From the NCBI GenBank assembly GCA_965656185.1, contig CBFHJH010000002.1, positions 62,001 to 126,000 of the forward strand: a DNA stretch of 64,000 nucleotides, read 5' to 3'. Numbering within the stretch: position 1 is the stretch's first letter; every line of letters begins with the position of its first letter. This stretch comes from Croceimicrobium sp965656185. Lineage in GTDB: Bacteria > Bacteroidota > Bacteroidia > Flavobacteriales > Schleiferiaceae. Positions 24,404 to 33,358 of the stretch are shown piece by piece. A program made the translations under genes and the position numbers. Under the pieces are notes generated by a model. The model had not been told where the DNA came from. It searched no databases and was given only the letters and a program-made list of their open reading frames with translations.

Positions 24404-24425
24404 TGATGTGTTCGGTAATGGGGCT

Positions 24426-24977
24426 TTATTTAGACATCTTATCCAAGACGTTTTGTAAGCTTCTACCTCTTAAATTCTTTGCCAGAATGGTACCGTCTGG
24501 ACCAATTAAATAACTGGCCGGAATAGACCTGATGCCATATTCCCTGGCAGCGGCGTTATTCCAGAACTTTAAGTCACTTACGTGGTATTCCCACTGGAGA
24601 TGATCTTGCTCGATGGCATTGATCCAATCCGTTTTGTTGCGATCTAAGGAAACACTAAAAACGGTAAAACCTTTTCCATCCTTGAATTCTGCGTCTTTAT
24701 ATTTATTATAGGCTGCTACCACATTAGGGTTTTCGGCTCTACAGGGTCTGCACCAAGCTGCCCAAAAATCCAAAAGGACCATTTGGCCCCGCAAGTCGCT
24801 AAGTTTATGTTCAACGCCATTGGGGTCCTTCATAACGATTTCTGGAGCCATTTCACCAATGGCAGGTGCTTTACCTTGCTCTTCTTCAGGGTTTAGATTG
24901 CCCTCAATAAAACTCAAACCAATAAAGGAAAGAGCTGCCAGAGTGATAATAGTGAGAGGTTTCTTAAACAGTTTCAT
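24426..24977 (-). CDS. TlpA/ResA-like thioredoxin-fold protein, membrane-anchored or exported
   Basis: The 183-residue protein has an N-terminal hydrophobic segment (~8-24), then an AhpC/TSA-like thioredoxin fold with the redox motif WCRPC (Cys76 and Cys79) and the cis-proline IPASYLI. It should act in the periplasm as a thiol-disulfide reductant, for example in cytochrome c maturation or sulfur handling. The segment SLDRNKTDWINAI is typical of the Bacteroidota TlpA group. It follows murA by nine bases and ends in a terminator. Confidence 0.93.
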   Translation of the reverse strand: MKLFKKPLTIITLAALSFIGLSFIEGNLNPEEEQGKAPAIGEMAPEIVMKDPNGVEHKLSDLRGQMVLLDFWAAWCRPCRAENPNVVAAYNKYKDAEFKDGKGFTVFSVSLDRNKTDWINAIEQDHLQWEYHVSDLKFWNNAAAREYGIRSIPASYLIGPDGTILAKNLRGRSLQNVLDKMSK

Positions 24978-24986
24978 GATTTAATT

Positions 24987-26294
24987 TTAATTAACTCTTA
25001 CAATCTTCGCGCCAATTGCCCGGAGGCGCTCATCGATGTTTTCGTAACCACGGTCGATCTGCTCGATGTTGTGAATGGTACTCACGCCATCGGCACTAAG
25101 AGCGGCAATTAATAGGGATATGCCTGCTCTAATATCCGGACTAGTCATGGTGGTTGCCTTTAAAGGTGTTTGTTTATCCATGCCAATTACGGTGGCACGG
25201 TGCGGGTCGCATAAAATGATTTGCGCTCCCATGTCGATCAATTTGTCTACAAAGAACAAACGACTTTCAAACATTTTTTGGTGGATCAATACCGAGCCTC
25301 TTGCTTGCGTGGCTACTACCAAGGCGATACTCAAAAGGTCTGGCGTAAAGCCCGGCCAGGGGGCATCGGCTATGGTAAGGATCGATCCATCGATGTAGTT
25401 TTCGATCTCGTAATGATCTTGCTTAGGTACTAAGAGGTCATCACCATCTCTTTCGATTTGAATGCCCATTTTCCGGAACACGGTAGGAATCACTCCTAAG
25501 TTGTCAAAACTTACGTCCTTTATCCGCAATTCTGAGGAGGTCATGGCCGCCATTCCAACCCATGATCCAATTTCGATCATATCGGGAAGCACGCGGTGAT
25601 CTGTACCACCTAGCTCATCAACACCCTCGATCTTAAGCAGGTTTGAACCAATTCCGGAAATCTTGGCTCCCATGCGATTAAGCATTTTACACAGCTGTTG
25701 GAGGTAAGGCTCACAGGCAGCATTGTAGATAGTAGTAGTTCCTTCCGCAAGAGCGGCCGCCATAACGATATTTGCGGTACCAGTAACCGAAGCTTCATCA
25801 AGAAGCATGTAAGTTCCGGTAAGCTTATCCGCTTCCACGCCGTAAAAAGATTCACCGGCGCGGTAACGGAAACGCGCACCTAGATTTTGAAAGCCGATGA
25901 AGTGCGTGTCTAAGCGACGTCGCCCAATTTTATCGCCGCCTGGTTTAGGTATATATCCTTTGCCAAAACGAGCCAGTAGTGGTCCAACGATCATAATACT
26001 ACCTCTCAAAGAACTTCCCTTTGCTTTAAACTCGGGGCTTTCGAGGTAGTCTAGATTTAAGTCATCCGCTTTAAAGCTGTAGGTTCCATGCCCTTTACGC
26101 TGAACTTTTACGCCCAGATCGGCCAAAATATCGATGAGTTTATTTACATCTACGATATCCGGAATATTCGAAATCGTAACTCTTTCGGGAGTGAGTAGGG
26201 TAGCACAAATAATTTGCAGTACTTCGTTCTTAGCCCCTTGTGGGGTGATGGATCCGCTTAACTCGTGTCCACCCGTGATCTGAAATGTGCCCAA
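24987..26294 (-). CDS. murA: UDP-GlcNAc 1-carboxyvinyltransferase MurA, Asp in place of catalytic Cys
   Basis: The 435-residue protein matches MurA, the first committed enzyme of peptidoglycan synthesis, which moves enolpyruvate from PEP to UDP-GlcNAc in the cytoplasm. AKNEVLQII near the N-terminus holds the conserved Lys22-Asn23 pair. In the mobile loop LARFGKGYIPKPGGDKIGRRRLD, the position that is Cys115 in E. coli is Asp121 here. This change is known to keep activity while preventing the covalent attack by fosfomycin. The gene lies between a DUF4290 gene (six-base spacing) and the thioredoxin gene. Confidence 0.96.
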   Translation of the reverse strand: MGTFQITGGHELSGSITPQGAKNEVLQIICATLLTPERVTISNIPDIVDVNKLIDILADLGVKVQRKGHGTYSFKADDLNLDYLESPEFKAKGSSLRGSIMIVGPLLARFGKGYIPKPGGDKIGRRRLDTHFIGFQNLGARFRYRAGESFYGVEADKLTGTYMLLDEASVTGTANIVMAAALAEGTTTIYNAACEPYLQQLCKMLNRMGAKISGIGSNLLKIEGVDELGGTDHRVLPDMIEIGSWVGMAAMTSSELRIKDVSFDNLGVIPTVFRKMGIQIERDGDDLLVPKQDHYEIENYIDGSILTIADAPWPGFTPDLLSIALVVATQARGSVLIHQKMFESRLFFVDKLIDMGAQIILCDPHRATVIGMDKQTPLKATTMTSPDIRAGISLLIAALSADGVSTIHNIEQIDRGYENIDERLRAIGAKIVRVN

Positions 26295-26300
26295 GGATCT

Positions 26301-26927
26301 TTATTTTTTCTTGTTCGACTTGCGTTTGGAACGGTTGCGCCCCTTTTTCTTGTGGTTGTGGTGATGGTTGTTTCCTTGAACCAGTTCCTTTTTGTCGGCA
26401 AGGTTGAGTCCTTTGGTCTCTAATTTACCTTCCGAGATCTGATGCAAATTATCTAAAATCACCTGATCTTCAACGTGATCTTTGTTCCACTGCAAATAAT
26501 GCTTTTTCATCACATTGGCGAGAGACTCGGTAAGCGCAGTCTTTTCCTCTCCTGGCTCTAGCTTCACAGCGTAGTCGATCATGTGCTTCACCACATTTCC
26601 ATAATGCCGGTTACGTCGGCTGGTAGCAGGGTAGTCTACCGGCTTTGGTTTCTCGAACAAGCTTTCTGGCGCGGGTGGGGGATAGGGTGAGTCTACGTCT
26701 AATTTAAAATCAGACATTATATATAAATGGTCCCAGAGTTTGTGTTCTGGATCATCATCAGTTTCGTAAACCTGTGGATTTAAATTGGCAATGATGGCAA
26801 TTAGATTGCGAGCTTGTTTATTGCGTTCATCCCGGTCCTGAATGGTAAGCAAGTAGTCAACCATTTTCTGGACGTTTCGTCCGTACTCGGGAATGATCAT
26901 ACGCGCTCGGCTAGTATTGTATTCCAT
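26301..26927 (-). CDS. DUF4290 family protein with basic C-terminal tail
   Basis: The 208-residue protein begins MEYNTSRARMIIPEYGRNVQ, the usual opening of DUF4290, a family restricted to Bacteroidota and of unknown function. The body is helical; the last ~25 residues are strongly basic and His-rich (NNHHHNHKKKGRNRSKRK), suggesting nucleic-acid or ribosome contact, which is inference. An upstream in-frame Met at 26987 would add 20 residues without family support. It precedes murA closely, an arrangement that I believe is conserved in the phylum. Confidence 0.9.
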   Translation of the reverse strand: MEYNTSRARMIIPEYGRNVQKMVDYLLTIQDRDERNKQARNLIAIIANLNPQVYETDDDPEHKLWDHLYIMSDFKLDVDSPYPPPAPESLFEKPKPVDYPATSRRNRHYGNVVKHMIDYAVKLEPGEEKTALTESLANVMKKHYLQWNKDHVEDQVILDNLHQISEGKLETKGLNLADKKELVQGNNHHHNHKKKGRNRSKRKSNKKK

Positions 26928-27019
26928 AATATCATTATTGGGCCAAAGCCCATCTTTTCGATTCGCTAATAAAGTAAAAATATGCAAAGCCTAGCAAAGG
27001 GCGCTAATTTATATACCAC

Positions 27020-29380
27020 TTAACTAAGTCTTTCTAGTTTGGCGAACTTCAAGAGAAGCTTTTTCTCGCCAATATTTTCAAATTGGATGATCGCTTTTTG
27101 ATTGGCACCAGAACCCTCCATGGCCTTGATTTCTCCCATACCAAAGCGAGGGTGTTTAATGCGTTCACCGGTTTTTAAATCGGTAAGGATCTCAAAATTA
27201 CCACTGTTCGCGCTGCCTTGGTCTACCTTTTTAAATCGGCCAGGTGGTTTGGCACTGGGGCTGCGACTACCAGTATTTTGGGGTTTGGGGTTACTGCTGC
27301 GCCTTGCGGCGGAAGGCTTTCGGTGTGAGCCTGTATTGCCAGAGGATCGGTTTGGAGTCGATTTGAAGCCATGTAACTCCTCGGGGGAAAGGAATGGACT
27401 AAATTCTGGAATGCTTTGGTCTAAGTATTTTTCGTCGATTTCTTCCAAGAACCGGGAGGGCTCACAATCGATCAGTTTTCCCCAGCGGTAACGCATTTGC
27501 GTAAAAGTGAGGTAGGCTTGATCTTCGGCACGGGTAAGTGCTACGTAAAAGAGACGCCTCTCTTCTTCTAGGTCTGCCCGACTGTTTACCGTAAGCATGC
27601 TAGGGAAGAGGTTTTCTTCCATACCCACGATGAAGACCACCGGGAACTCAAGGCCTTTGGCCAGGTGAATGGTCATAAGGGATACCTTATTTCGATCGTT
27701 GGGATCGTCTTTGTCCTGGTCGGTAAGGAGGGCTACATCTTGCATGAAAGCTTCCAATTTTGGATTGCCTTCTTCTATCTCAGCTTGCCCTTCTACGAAC
27801 TCTTGTACCGAGTTTAAAAGCTCCTCGATGTTTTCTACTCGACTTACTCCTTCGGGCGTTTTGTCTTCGCTGAGGTTGCGCATCAAGCCGGAGGTTTTGG
27901 AAATTTGGTTAACCACCTCAAAGGCAGTTTCTCGCTCGGCCAGGATGCGGTAGGAGTTTATTTTAGTTACAAAGTCCTTTAATTTATTTGTCGCGCCCCG
28001 GTTTATTCCTAAGTCGGGGTAAAAGTCAATGTTCTCGAGGATCTCCCACATCGCTTTTCCCTCTTGGTTTGCTTTCACGGTGATCTTTTCCACCGTGGTG
28101 TCGCCGATGCCACGCTTTGGGTAGTTGATTACCCGACGCAGCGCTTCCTCGTCTTTAGGGTTTATCGAGAGTCGACAATAGGCGAGCAGGTCCTTCACCT
28201 CTTTTCGCTGGTAAAAGGAAAGACCGCCGTAGATCCGATAGGGGATGTTCTTCCGTCTAAGATTATCTTCCATTGCCCTACTTTGGGCATTGGTTCGGTA
28301 GAGGATGGCAAACTGCGAATAGTCGAGATGCTCATTCATCTGTTTCTCGAAAATGGTTCGGGCTACGTAAGCGCCCTCGTCCGAGTCGCTCACCGTTTTA
28401 TGAACGATGATCTTATTACCTCCGTCATTCTCTGTAAAAACGTTTTTGGGTAATTGGTTCTTGTTTTTCGCGATCAAGCTGTTCGCGGCCCCTACAATAT
28501 TTTTAGTACTGCGGTAATTCTGTTCTAGTTTATAGACCTGAACATCGTCGTAGTCGCGTTGGTAATTAAGAATGTTCTGAATATTAGCACCACGGAAGGC
28601 GTAAATACTTTGTGCATCATCGCCCACCACACAAATATTTTGAAAGCGATTGGCTAGGGCCTTTACTATTAAATATTGCGCGTGGTTGGTATCCTGATAC
28701 TCATCTACTAATATGTAACGGAAGCGATCTTGGTATTTAGCGAGAACCTCGGGGAAGTTCTTTAGTATTAAATAGGTATTGAGAAGAATATCATCGAAGT
28801 CCATCGCACCGGCCCGGAAATTCTTCTCATTGTAAGCATTAAAAATGTCGCCCATCTGCGGCATTCTGGCCGCGGCGTCCTGTTCTTGCAAGCTGGCATC
28901 TCGAAAGTATTCACGGGGCGTGATCAAACCATTCTTAAAAGATGAGATGCGTCGCGCCACATTACCTACCTTATATATGTCCTTATCTAGATTTAGCTCC
29001 TTAATTACATTACTTATGGCCTTCTTAGAATCTTCGGCATCATAAATAGTGAAATTGGAGGGGTAGCCCAGTAGTTGACCTTCAACCCGCAGAATTCGGG
29101 CAAACACCGAGTGAAAGGTGCCCATCCAAATGTTCTTGGCTTCACTTGGTCCTACAATTTTCCCGATCCGCTCCTTCATTTCTCGAGCGGCTTTATTGGT
29201 AAAGGTTAGGGATAGAATATTGAACGGGTCCACCTTTTTTTCTGCCATTAAGTAGGCAATGCGCATGGTGAGCACCCTAGTTTTACCAGATCCTGCTCCT
29301 GCGATTACCATTACTGGTCCCTCCGTTGCTTCTACCGCAGCCTTTTGGGCTGGGTTCAATCCTTCCAAGAAATTACTCAC
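27020..29380 (-). CDS. UvrD/PcrA-type DNA helicase
   Basis: The 786-residue superfamily 1 helicase has the Q-motif LNPAQKAAVE, Walker A GAGSGKT (28-34), ILSLTFTNKAA, motif II VDEYQDTN, QNYRST, and late motifs LMTIHLAKGLEFPVVF and VALTRAED. A Ser/Arg/Pro-rich linker (~650-715) leads to a C-terminal Tudor-like domain (LKTGERIKHPRFGMGEI), as in PcrA. It unwinds 3'-5' in repair and removes RecA and RNA polymerase obstacles. The start is the GTG at 29380; no better ATG fits the conserved N-terminus. Confidence 0.96.
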   Translation of the reverse strand: MSNFLEGLNPAQKAAVEATEGPVMVIAGAGSGKTRVLTMRIAYLMAEKKVDPFNILSLTFTNKAAREMKERIGKIVGPSEAKNIWMGTFHSVFARILRVEGQLLGYPSNFTIYDAEDSKKAISNVIKELNLDKDIYKVGNVARRISSFKNGLITPREYFRDASLQEQDAAARMPQMGDIFNAYNEKNFRAGAMDFDDILLNTYLILKNFPEVLAKYQDRFRYILVDEYQDTNHAQYLIVKALANRFQNICVVGDDAQSIYAFRGANIQNILNYQRDYDDVQVYKLEQNYRSTKNIVGAANSLIAKNKNQLPKNVFTENDGGNKIIVHKTVSDSDEGAYVARTIFEKQMNEHLDYSQFAILYRTNAQSRAMEDNLRRKNIPYRIYGGLSFYQRKEVKDLLAYCRLSINPKDEEALRRVINYPKRGIGDTTVEKITVKANQEGKAMWEILENIDFYPDLGINRGATNKLKDFVTKINSYRILAERETAFEVVNQISKTSGLMRNLSEDKTPEGVSRVENIEELLNSVQEFVEGQAEIEEGNPKLEAFMQDVALLTDQDKDDPNDRNKVSLMTIHLAKGLEFPVVFIVGMEENLFPSMLTVNSRADLEEERRLFYVALTRAEDQAYLTFTQMRYRWGKLIDCEPSRFLEEIDEKYLDQSIPEFSPFLSPEELHGFKSTPNRSSGNTGSHRKPSAARRSSNPKPQNTGSRSPSAKPPGRFKKVDQGSANSGNFEILTDLKTGERIKHPRFGMGEIKAMEGSGANQKAIIQFENIGEKKLLLKFAKLERLS

Positions 29381-29810
29381 GCTAGTCTAAAATTAGCTCA
29401 CAAAGGTGGCGAGAAAATGAATAGGGGGCAAGTTTATTCAATTTGAGATCGAGCAATTTGGGCTGAACTCTTCCTTCTGCTTTGGCCGGACGTTTAGAAT
29501 TGTTTGGGGCAGTGCTGATTTGTTTTAACTAAGAGCAGCTTTTTTATTTTTCACAGTTTAGTAAATAGGATGTTGAGACCTGCTAATTTCATTAAATTAA
29601 ATAAGGTCTCGTCCACTCTTATTCTCGCGCTTCCATTCTTGCCTTCTGATCTGGAAAGTCAGAATAATAAGGCCTAGAATGCTTTATGGGTATTGGTTGG
29701 AATCCGATTTTTGGATAACAACAGATCCTAAATCCATTGTAAAATGCTTTAGCCTTATGTAAGCTTGCTCTAGTATAGTCAAAAAGACCACTATTGCTAA
29801 GTGGAAAAAC

Positions 29811-29818
29811 TACATTTG
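29811..29818 (+). promoter_or_regulatory. Candidate upstream promoter box TACATTTG
   Basis: The octamer equals the rpsL -7 box 151 bases downstream and is followed by the same CA dinucleotide, so the ribosomal block may have two tandem promoters. No -33 match is seen at the right distance, so this is weak. Confidence 0.35.
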
Positions 29819-29939
29819 CATCAGTTTCTAGCTAATGGCATAGATCAAAATTTGGCCTCGAAAAAGTGCTTCACGCAATATTCTCTATCTCAGGGAATAA
29901 GCCATCGCAGAAATTCCTAAAACATTTTTTTTCAAGGCC

Positions 29940-29969
29940 TTGTCACATTGTTGAATTGTTCTACATTTG
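29940..29969 (+). promoter_or_regulatory. rpsL operon promoter (TTG - 19 bases - TACATTTG)
   Basis: TTG at 29940-29942 and TACATTTG at 29962-29969, 19 bases apart, fit the Bacteroidota promoter well. The expected transcription start is near 29974, leaving a leader of about 50 bases before rpsL. Confidence 0.75.
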
Positions 29970-29972
29970 CAG

Positions 29973-29989
29973 TCCCGAAAAAAGCGGGG
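29973..29989 (+). promoter_or_regulatory. Small hairpin at the 5' end of the rpsL transcript
   Basis: CCCG (29974-29977) pairs with CGGG (29985-29988) around AAAAAAG, right at the expected transcript start. It may protect the 5' end or regulate r-protein synthesis. The rpsA leader has a hairpin in the same place. Confidence 0.45.
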
Positions 29990-30024
29990 TTTATATTTTT
30001 ATTAATAGTCATATATAAAGGTGT

Positions 30025-30399
30025 ATGCCAACGATTCAGCAATTAGTACGTAAAGGACGTACTAAGATTACTAAGAAGAGTAAGTCTGCAGCCTTGCAGT
30101 CTTCACCACAGCGTCGTGGAGTATGTACGCGTGTGTATACCACCACTCCAAAGAAGCCTAACTCAGCCATGCGTAAGGTAGCGAGGGTGCGTTTAACCAA
30201 TGGAAATGAGGTGAACGCCTACATTCCTGGAGAGGGTCATAACTTACAAGAACACAGTATCGTTTTGGTACGCGGTGGTCGTGTAAAAGACTTACCAGGT
30301 GTACGTTATCACATCGTGCGCGGAGCGCTCGATACCGCTGGTGTTAATGGTCGTATGCAACGTCGTTCTAAGTACGGTGCTAAGCGTCCTAAAAAATAA
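30025..30399 (+). CDS. rpsL: 30S ribosomal protein S12
   Basis: The 124-residue protein equals E. coli S12 in length and has its decoding-centre loops: TTTPKKPNSAMRKV and RGGRVKDLPGVRYHIVRG. The lysines at which streptomycin-resistance mutations arise (the KK of TPKKPNS and the K of RVKDLPG) are all wild type. It is the first gene of the ribosomal block, 55 bases after the promoter box and 21 before rpsG. Confidence 0.99.
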   Translation: MPTIQQLVRKGRTKITKKSKSAALQSSPQRRGVCTRVYTTTPKKPNSAMRKVARVRLTNGNEVNAYIPGEGHNLQEHSIVLVRGGRVKDLPGVRYHIVRGALDTAGVNGRMQRRSKYGAKRPKK

Positions 30400-30420
30400 T
30401 CTTTAAAGGAGAAAATTCTC

Positions 30421-30894
30421 ATGAGAAAGGCAAGAGCTAAAAAAAGACCCCTGTTACCAGATCCGAAGTTCGGTGAAACCTTGGTAACTCGTTTTGTAAA
30501 TATGATGATGCTTGATGGTAAGAAATCTGTTTCTTATCGTCTTTTCTACGATGCCATTGACATTGTTTCTGAGAAGAGCGGTGAAGGCAATGGATTAGAG
30601 TTGTGGAAAGAAGCTTTAAATAATGTAATGCCTCACGTGGAAGTACGTTCGAAGCGTGTAGGTGGTGCTACCTTCCAAATTCCTATTCAAATTCGTCCAG
30701 ACCGTAAGGTGTCTGTTGCGATGAAGTGGTTGATCTCTTACGCTCGTAAGCGTAATGAGAAGTCTATGGCCCAGCGTTTGGCGTCTGAGATCTTGGCGGC
30801 TTCTAAAGAAGAAGGTGCAGCGGTTAAAAAACGTATGGATACTCACAAAATGGCTGAAGCTAATAAGGCTTTCGCTCACTTTGGTCGATTCTAA
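30421..30894 (+). CDS. rpsG: 30S ribosomal protein S7
   Basis: The 157-residue protein has the conserved S7 helices MRKARAKKRPLLPDPKF, LVTRFVNMMMLDGKKS, and the RNA-binding VEVRSKRVGGATFQIP. S7 nucleates assembly of the 30S head and lies beside the exit site; in E. coli it also represses its own operon. It lies between rpsL (21 bases) and fusA (24 bases), the classic str order. Confidence 0.99.
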   Translation: MRKARAKKRPLLPDPKFGETLVTRFVNMMMLDGKKSVSYRLFYDAIDIVSEKSGEGNGLELWKEALNNVMPHVEVRSKRVGGATFQIPIQIRPDRKVSVAMKWLISYARKRNEKSMAQRLASEILAASKEEGAAVKKRMDTHKMAEANKAFAHFGRF

Positions 30895-30918
30895 ATTCCC
30901 TAAACGGACAATAAAATC

Positions 30919-33018
30919 ATGGCAAAAAGAGATTTAAAATATACTCGTAACATTGGTATCGCTGCCCACATCGACGCGGGAAAGACTACCACTACTGAGC
31001 GTATCCTTTATTACGGTGGTGTAAGCCATAAGATTGGTGAGGTACACGACGGCGCTGCTACCATGGACTGGATGGAGCAAGAGCAAGAGCGTGGTATTAC
31101 CATTACCTCTGCGGCAACTACCTTAAGCTGGCCTTATCGTGGTGACGACTACCACATTAATATTATCGATACTCCGGGACACGTTGACTTTACCGTGGAG
31201 GTAAACCGTTCTTTACGTGTACTTGACGGATTGGTATTCTTGTTCTCTGCCGTTGACGGTGTTGAGCCTCAGTCTGAGACCAACTGGCGTTTGGCAAACA
31301 ATTATAACGTTCCTCGTATCGGTTTCGTAAATAAAATGGACCGTCAGGGTGCTGACTTCCTTAACGTTTGTGCGCAAGTAAAAGAAATGTTAGGTTCACA
31401 TGCCTTACCACTTCAGTTACCTATCGGCGCCGAAGCTGATTTTAAAGGTGTAGTTGATTTGATCAACTTCCGTGGAATCGTTTGGAACGACGCAGATATG
31501 GGTATGACCTTTAACGAGGTTGATATCCCAGCTGACATGTTAGACGAGGCTACCGAATACCGTGAGAAATTATTGGAAGCAGTAGCTGAGTTCGACGATA
31601 CTTTAATGGAAAAGTATTTTGAAGACCCAGAATCATTGACCGAGCGTGAGATCTTGGACGCATTGCGTGAAGCAACTATTGCGAACAAGGTTGTTCCTAT
31701 GATGTGTGGTTCTGCCTTCAAAAATAAAGGAGTACAGGCCATGTTGGACATGGTAATGGAATTGATGCCTGCACCTTCAGATATTGAAGCGATCGTTGGT
31801 ACTAATCCTGATACTGGTAATGAAGAGAAGCGTAAACCTACTTACGAAGATCCTTTCAGTGCACTGGCTTTTAAAATTGCTACCGACCCCTTCGTAGGTC
31901 GCCTATGTTTTACCCGTGCTTATTCTGGTGTATTACCTTCAGGTTCTTACGTTAAGAACTCTCGTACCGGTAAGAAAGAGCGTATCTCTCGTATCTTCCA
32001 GATGCACTCTAACAAGCAAAATCAAATCGACCAATTAGGTGCTGGTGATATCGGTGCTTTGGTTGGATTTAAAGATATTAAGACCGGTGATACTCTTTGT
32101 GCAGAAAATGCACCGATCGTACTTGAGTCTATGGACTTCCCAGAGCCAGTAATTGGTTTGGCGGTAGAGCCTAAGTCTAAAGCTGATGTGGATAAATTGG
32201 GTATGGGTCTAGCGAAACTTGCTGAAGAGGATCCAACCTTCCGTGTGCATACCGACGAAGATACTGGTCAAACCGTAATCTCCGGTATGGGTGAGCTTCA
32301 CTTGGATATTATTATCGACCGTTTACGTCGTGAGTTCAAGGTAGAAGTAAATCAAGGTGCACCTCAGGTATCTTATAAAGAGGCCATCAATGGTGCGGTT
32401 GATCACCGTGAAGTTTACAAGAAACAAACTGGTGGTCGTGGTAAATTTGCCGATATCATCGTTACCATCGAGCCTAGTGACTCTGAGGAGCCAGGTTTGG
32501 TGTTCGTGAACGAAGTTAAAGGTGGTAACGTACCTAAAGAATTTGTTCCTTCCGTAGAGAAAGGATTTAAAGATGCAATGGGCGCCGGTGTACTCGCTGG
32601 TTACCCTATGGATAGTCTGAAGGTTACTTTGAAAGACGGATCTTTCCACCCAGTGGATTCGGATCAGCTTTCGTTTGAAGTAGCGGCCAAGATGGCTTTC
32701 CGTAATGCAATTCCAAAAGCTTCTCCAATTCTTCTTGAGCCTATTATGAAGCTGGAAGTATTAACTCCAGAAGAGTATATGGGCGACATCGTAGGTGACT
32801 TGAACCGTCGTCGTGGTGTGGTAGAAGGAATGGGTGACCGTAACAACTCGAAGACCATTAAGGCTAAAGTGCCATTGTCTGAGATGTTCGGTTATGTAAC
32901 TGATTTACGTACGAATTCATCAGGTCGTGCAACTTCTACTATGGAATTCTCTCACTTTGAAGAGGCTCCTAAAGGTATTGCAGACGAGGTGATCAAGAAA
33001 GTTAAAGGAGAAGAATAA
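30919..33018 (+). CDS. fusA: Translation elongation factor G
   Basis: The 699-residue GTPase shows G1 AHIDAGKTTTTER, the switch II string DTPGHVDFT, G4 NKMDRQGAD and the later domains up to the EF-G C-terminus (FSHFEEAPKGIADEV). EF-G drives translocation of tRNA and mRNA after peptide bond formation. Length is normal. In many bacteria tuf follows fusA; here rpsJ comes directly, ten bases later, so tuf must lie elsewhere. Confidence 0.99.
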   Translation: MAKRDLKYTRNIGIAAHIDAGKTTTTERILYYGGVSHKIGEVHDGAATMDWMEQEQERGITITSAATTLSWPYRGDDYHINIIDTPGHVDFTVEVNRSLRVLDGLVFLFSAVDGVEPQSETNWRLANNYNVPRIGFVNKMDRQGADFLNVCAQVKEMLGSHALPLQLPIGAEADFKGVVDLINFRGIVWNDADMGMTFNEVDIPADMLDEATEYREKLLEAVAEFDDTLMEKYFEDPESLTEREILDALREATIANKVVPMMCGSAFKNKGVQAMLDMVMELMPAPSDIEAIVGTNPDTGNEEKRKPTYEDPFSALAFKIATDPFVGRLCFTRAYSGVLPSGSYVKNSRTGKKERISRIFQMHSNKQNQIDQLGAGDIGALVGFKDIKTGDTLCAENAPIVLESMDFPEPVIGLAVEPKSKADVDKLGMGLAKLAEEDPTFRVHTDEDTGQTVISGMGELHLDIIIDRLRREFKVEVNQGAPQVSYKEAINGAVDHREVYKKQTGGRGKFADIIVTIEPSDSEEPGLVFVNEVKGGNVPKEFVPSVEKGFKDAMGAGVLAGYPMDSLKVTLKDGSFHPVDSDQLSFEVAAKMAFRNAIPKASPILLEPIMKLEVLTPEEYMGDIVGDLNRRRGVVEGMGDRNNSKTIKAKVPLSEMFGYVTDLRTNSSGRATSTMEFSHFEEAPKGIADEVIKKVKGEE

Positions 33019-33028
33019 GATTTAGATT

Positions 33029-33334
33029 ATGAGTCAGAAAATTCGCATAAAGCTTAAGTCTTACGACCATAATTTGGTAGACAAGTCTGCCGAGAAGATC
33101 GTTAAGACCGTGAAGAGTACCGGTGCTATTGTTAATGGTCCTATTCCTCTTCCAACCAATAAAAGAATCTACACTGTGTTGCGTTCACCTCACGTGAACA
33201 AGAAGTCGCGCGAGCAGTTCCAATTGTCTTCTTTCAAGAGATTATTGGATATCTACAGCTCTTCTTCTAAAACCATCGACGCGCTAATGAAGCTCGAGCT
33301 TCCTAGCGGAGTTGAAGTAGAGATCAAAGTCTGA
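33029..33334 (+). CDS. rpsJ: 30S ribosomal protein S10
   Basis: The 101-residue protein has the S10 signature IRIKLKSYDHNLVDKSAEKIV and the loop LPTNKRIYTVLRSPHVNKKSREQF. S10 sits in the 30S head and in E. coli also pairs with NusB in antitermination. It opens the S10 part of the block, ten bases after fusA and 24 before rplC. Confidence 0.99.
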   Translation: MSQKIRIKLKSYDHNLVDKSAEKIVKTVKSTGAIVNGPIPLPTNKRIYTVLRSPHVNKKSREQFQLSSFKRLLDIYSSSSKTIDALMKLELPSGVEVEIKV

Positions 33335-33358
33335 TATTAATTAATAAAAACAAGTCAA

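Larger units (their letters stand above)
29381..30024. other. 644-base gene-free region with divergent promoters
   Basis: This AT-rich stretch separates the divergent uvrD-type gene and rpsL. I find no plausible protein, tRNA or rRNA. It holds a weak CACCTTTG box for the helicase (minus strand), a TACATTTG box at 29811 on the plus strand preceded by a small hairpin (CCACT...AGTGG, 29788-29804), and the main rpsL promoter near 29940-29969. The middle (29450-29780) shows nothing I can name. Confidence 0.7.

Noticed and set aside
24274..24425. CIRCE element (TTAGCACTC-N9-GAGTGCTAA) before grpE
   Set aside because: No such sequence is present; the palindrome found has a different sequence.
26928..26987. 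Longer start for the DUF4290 protein
   Set aside because: The extra 20 residues do not resemble the family, which begins MEYN.
29788..29804. CCACT-N7-AGTGG hairpin as a terminator
   Set aside because: The stem is five pairs and no T run follows; no gene ends nearby.
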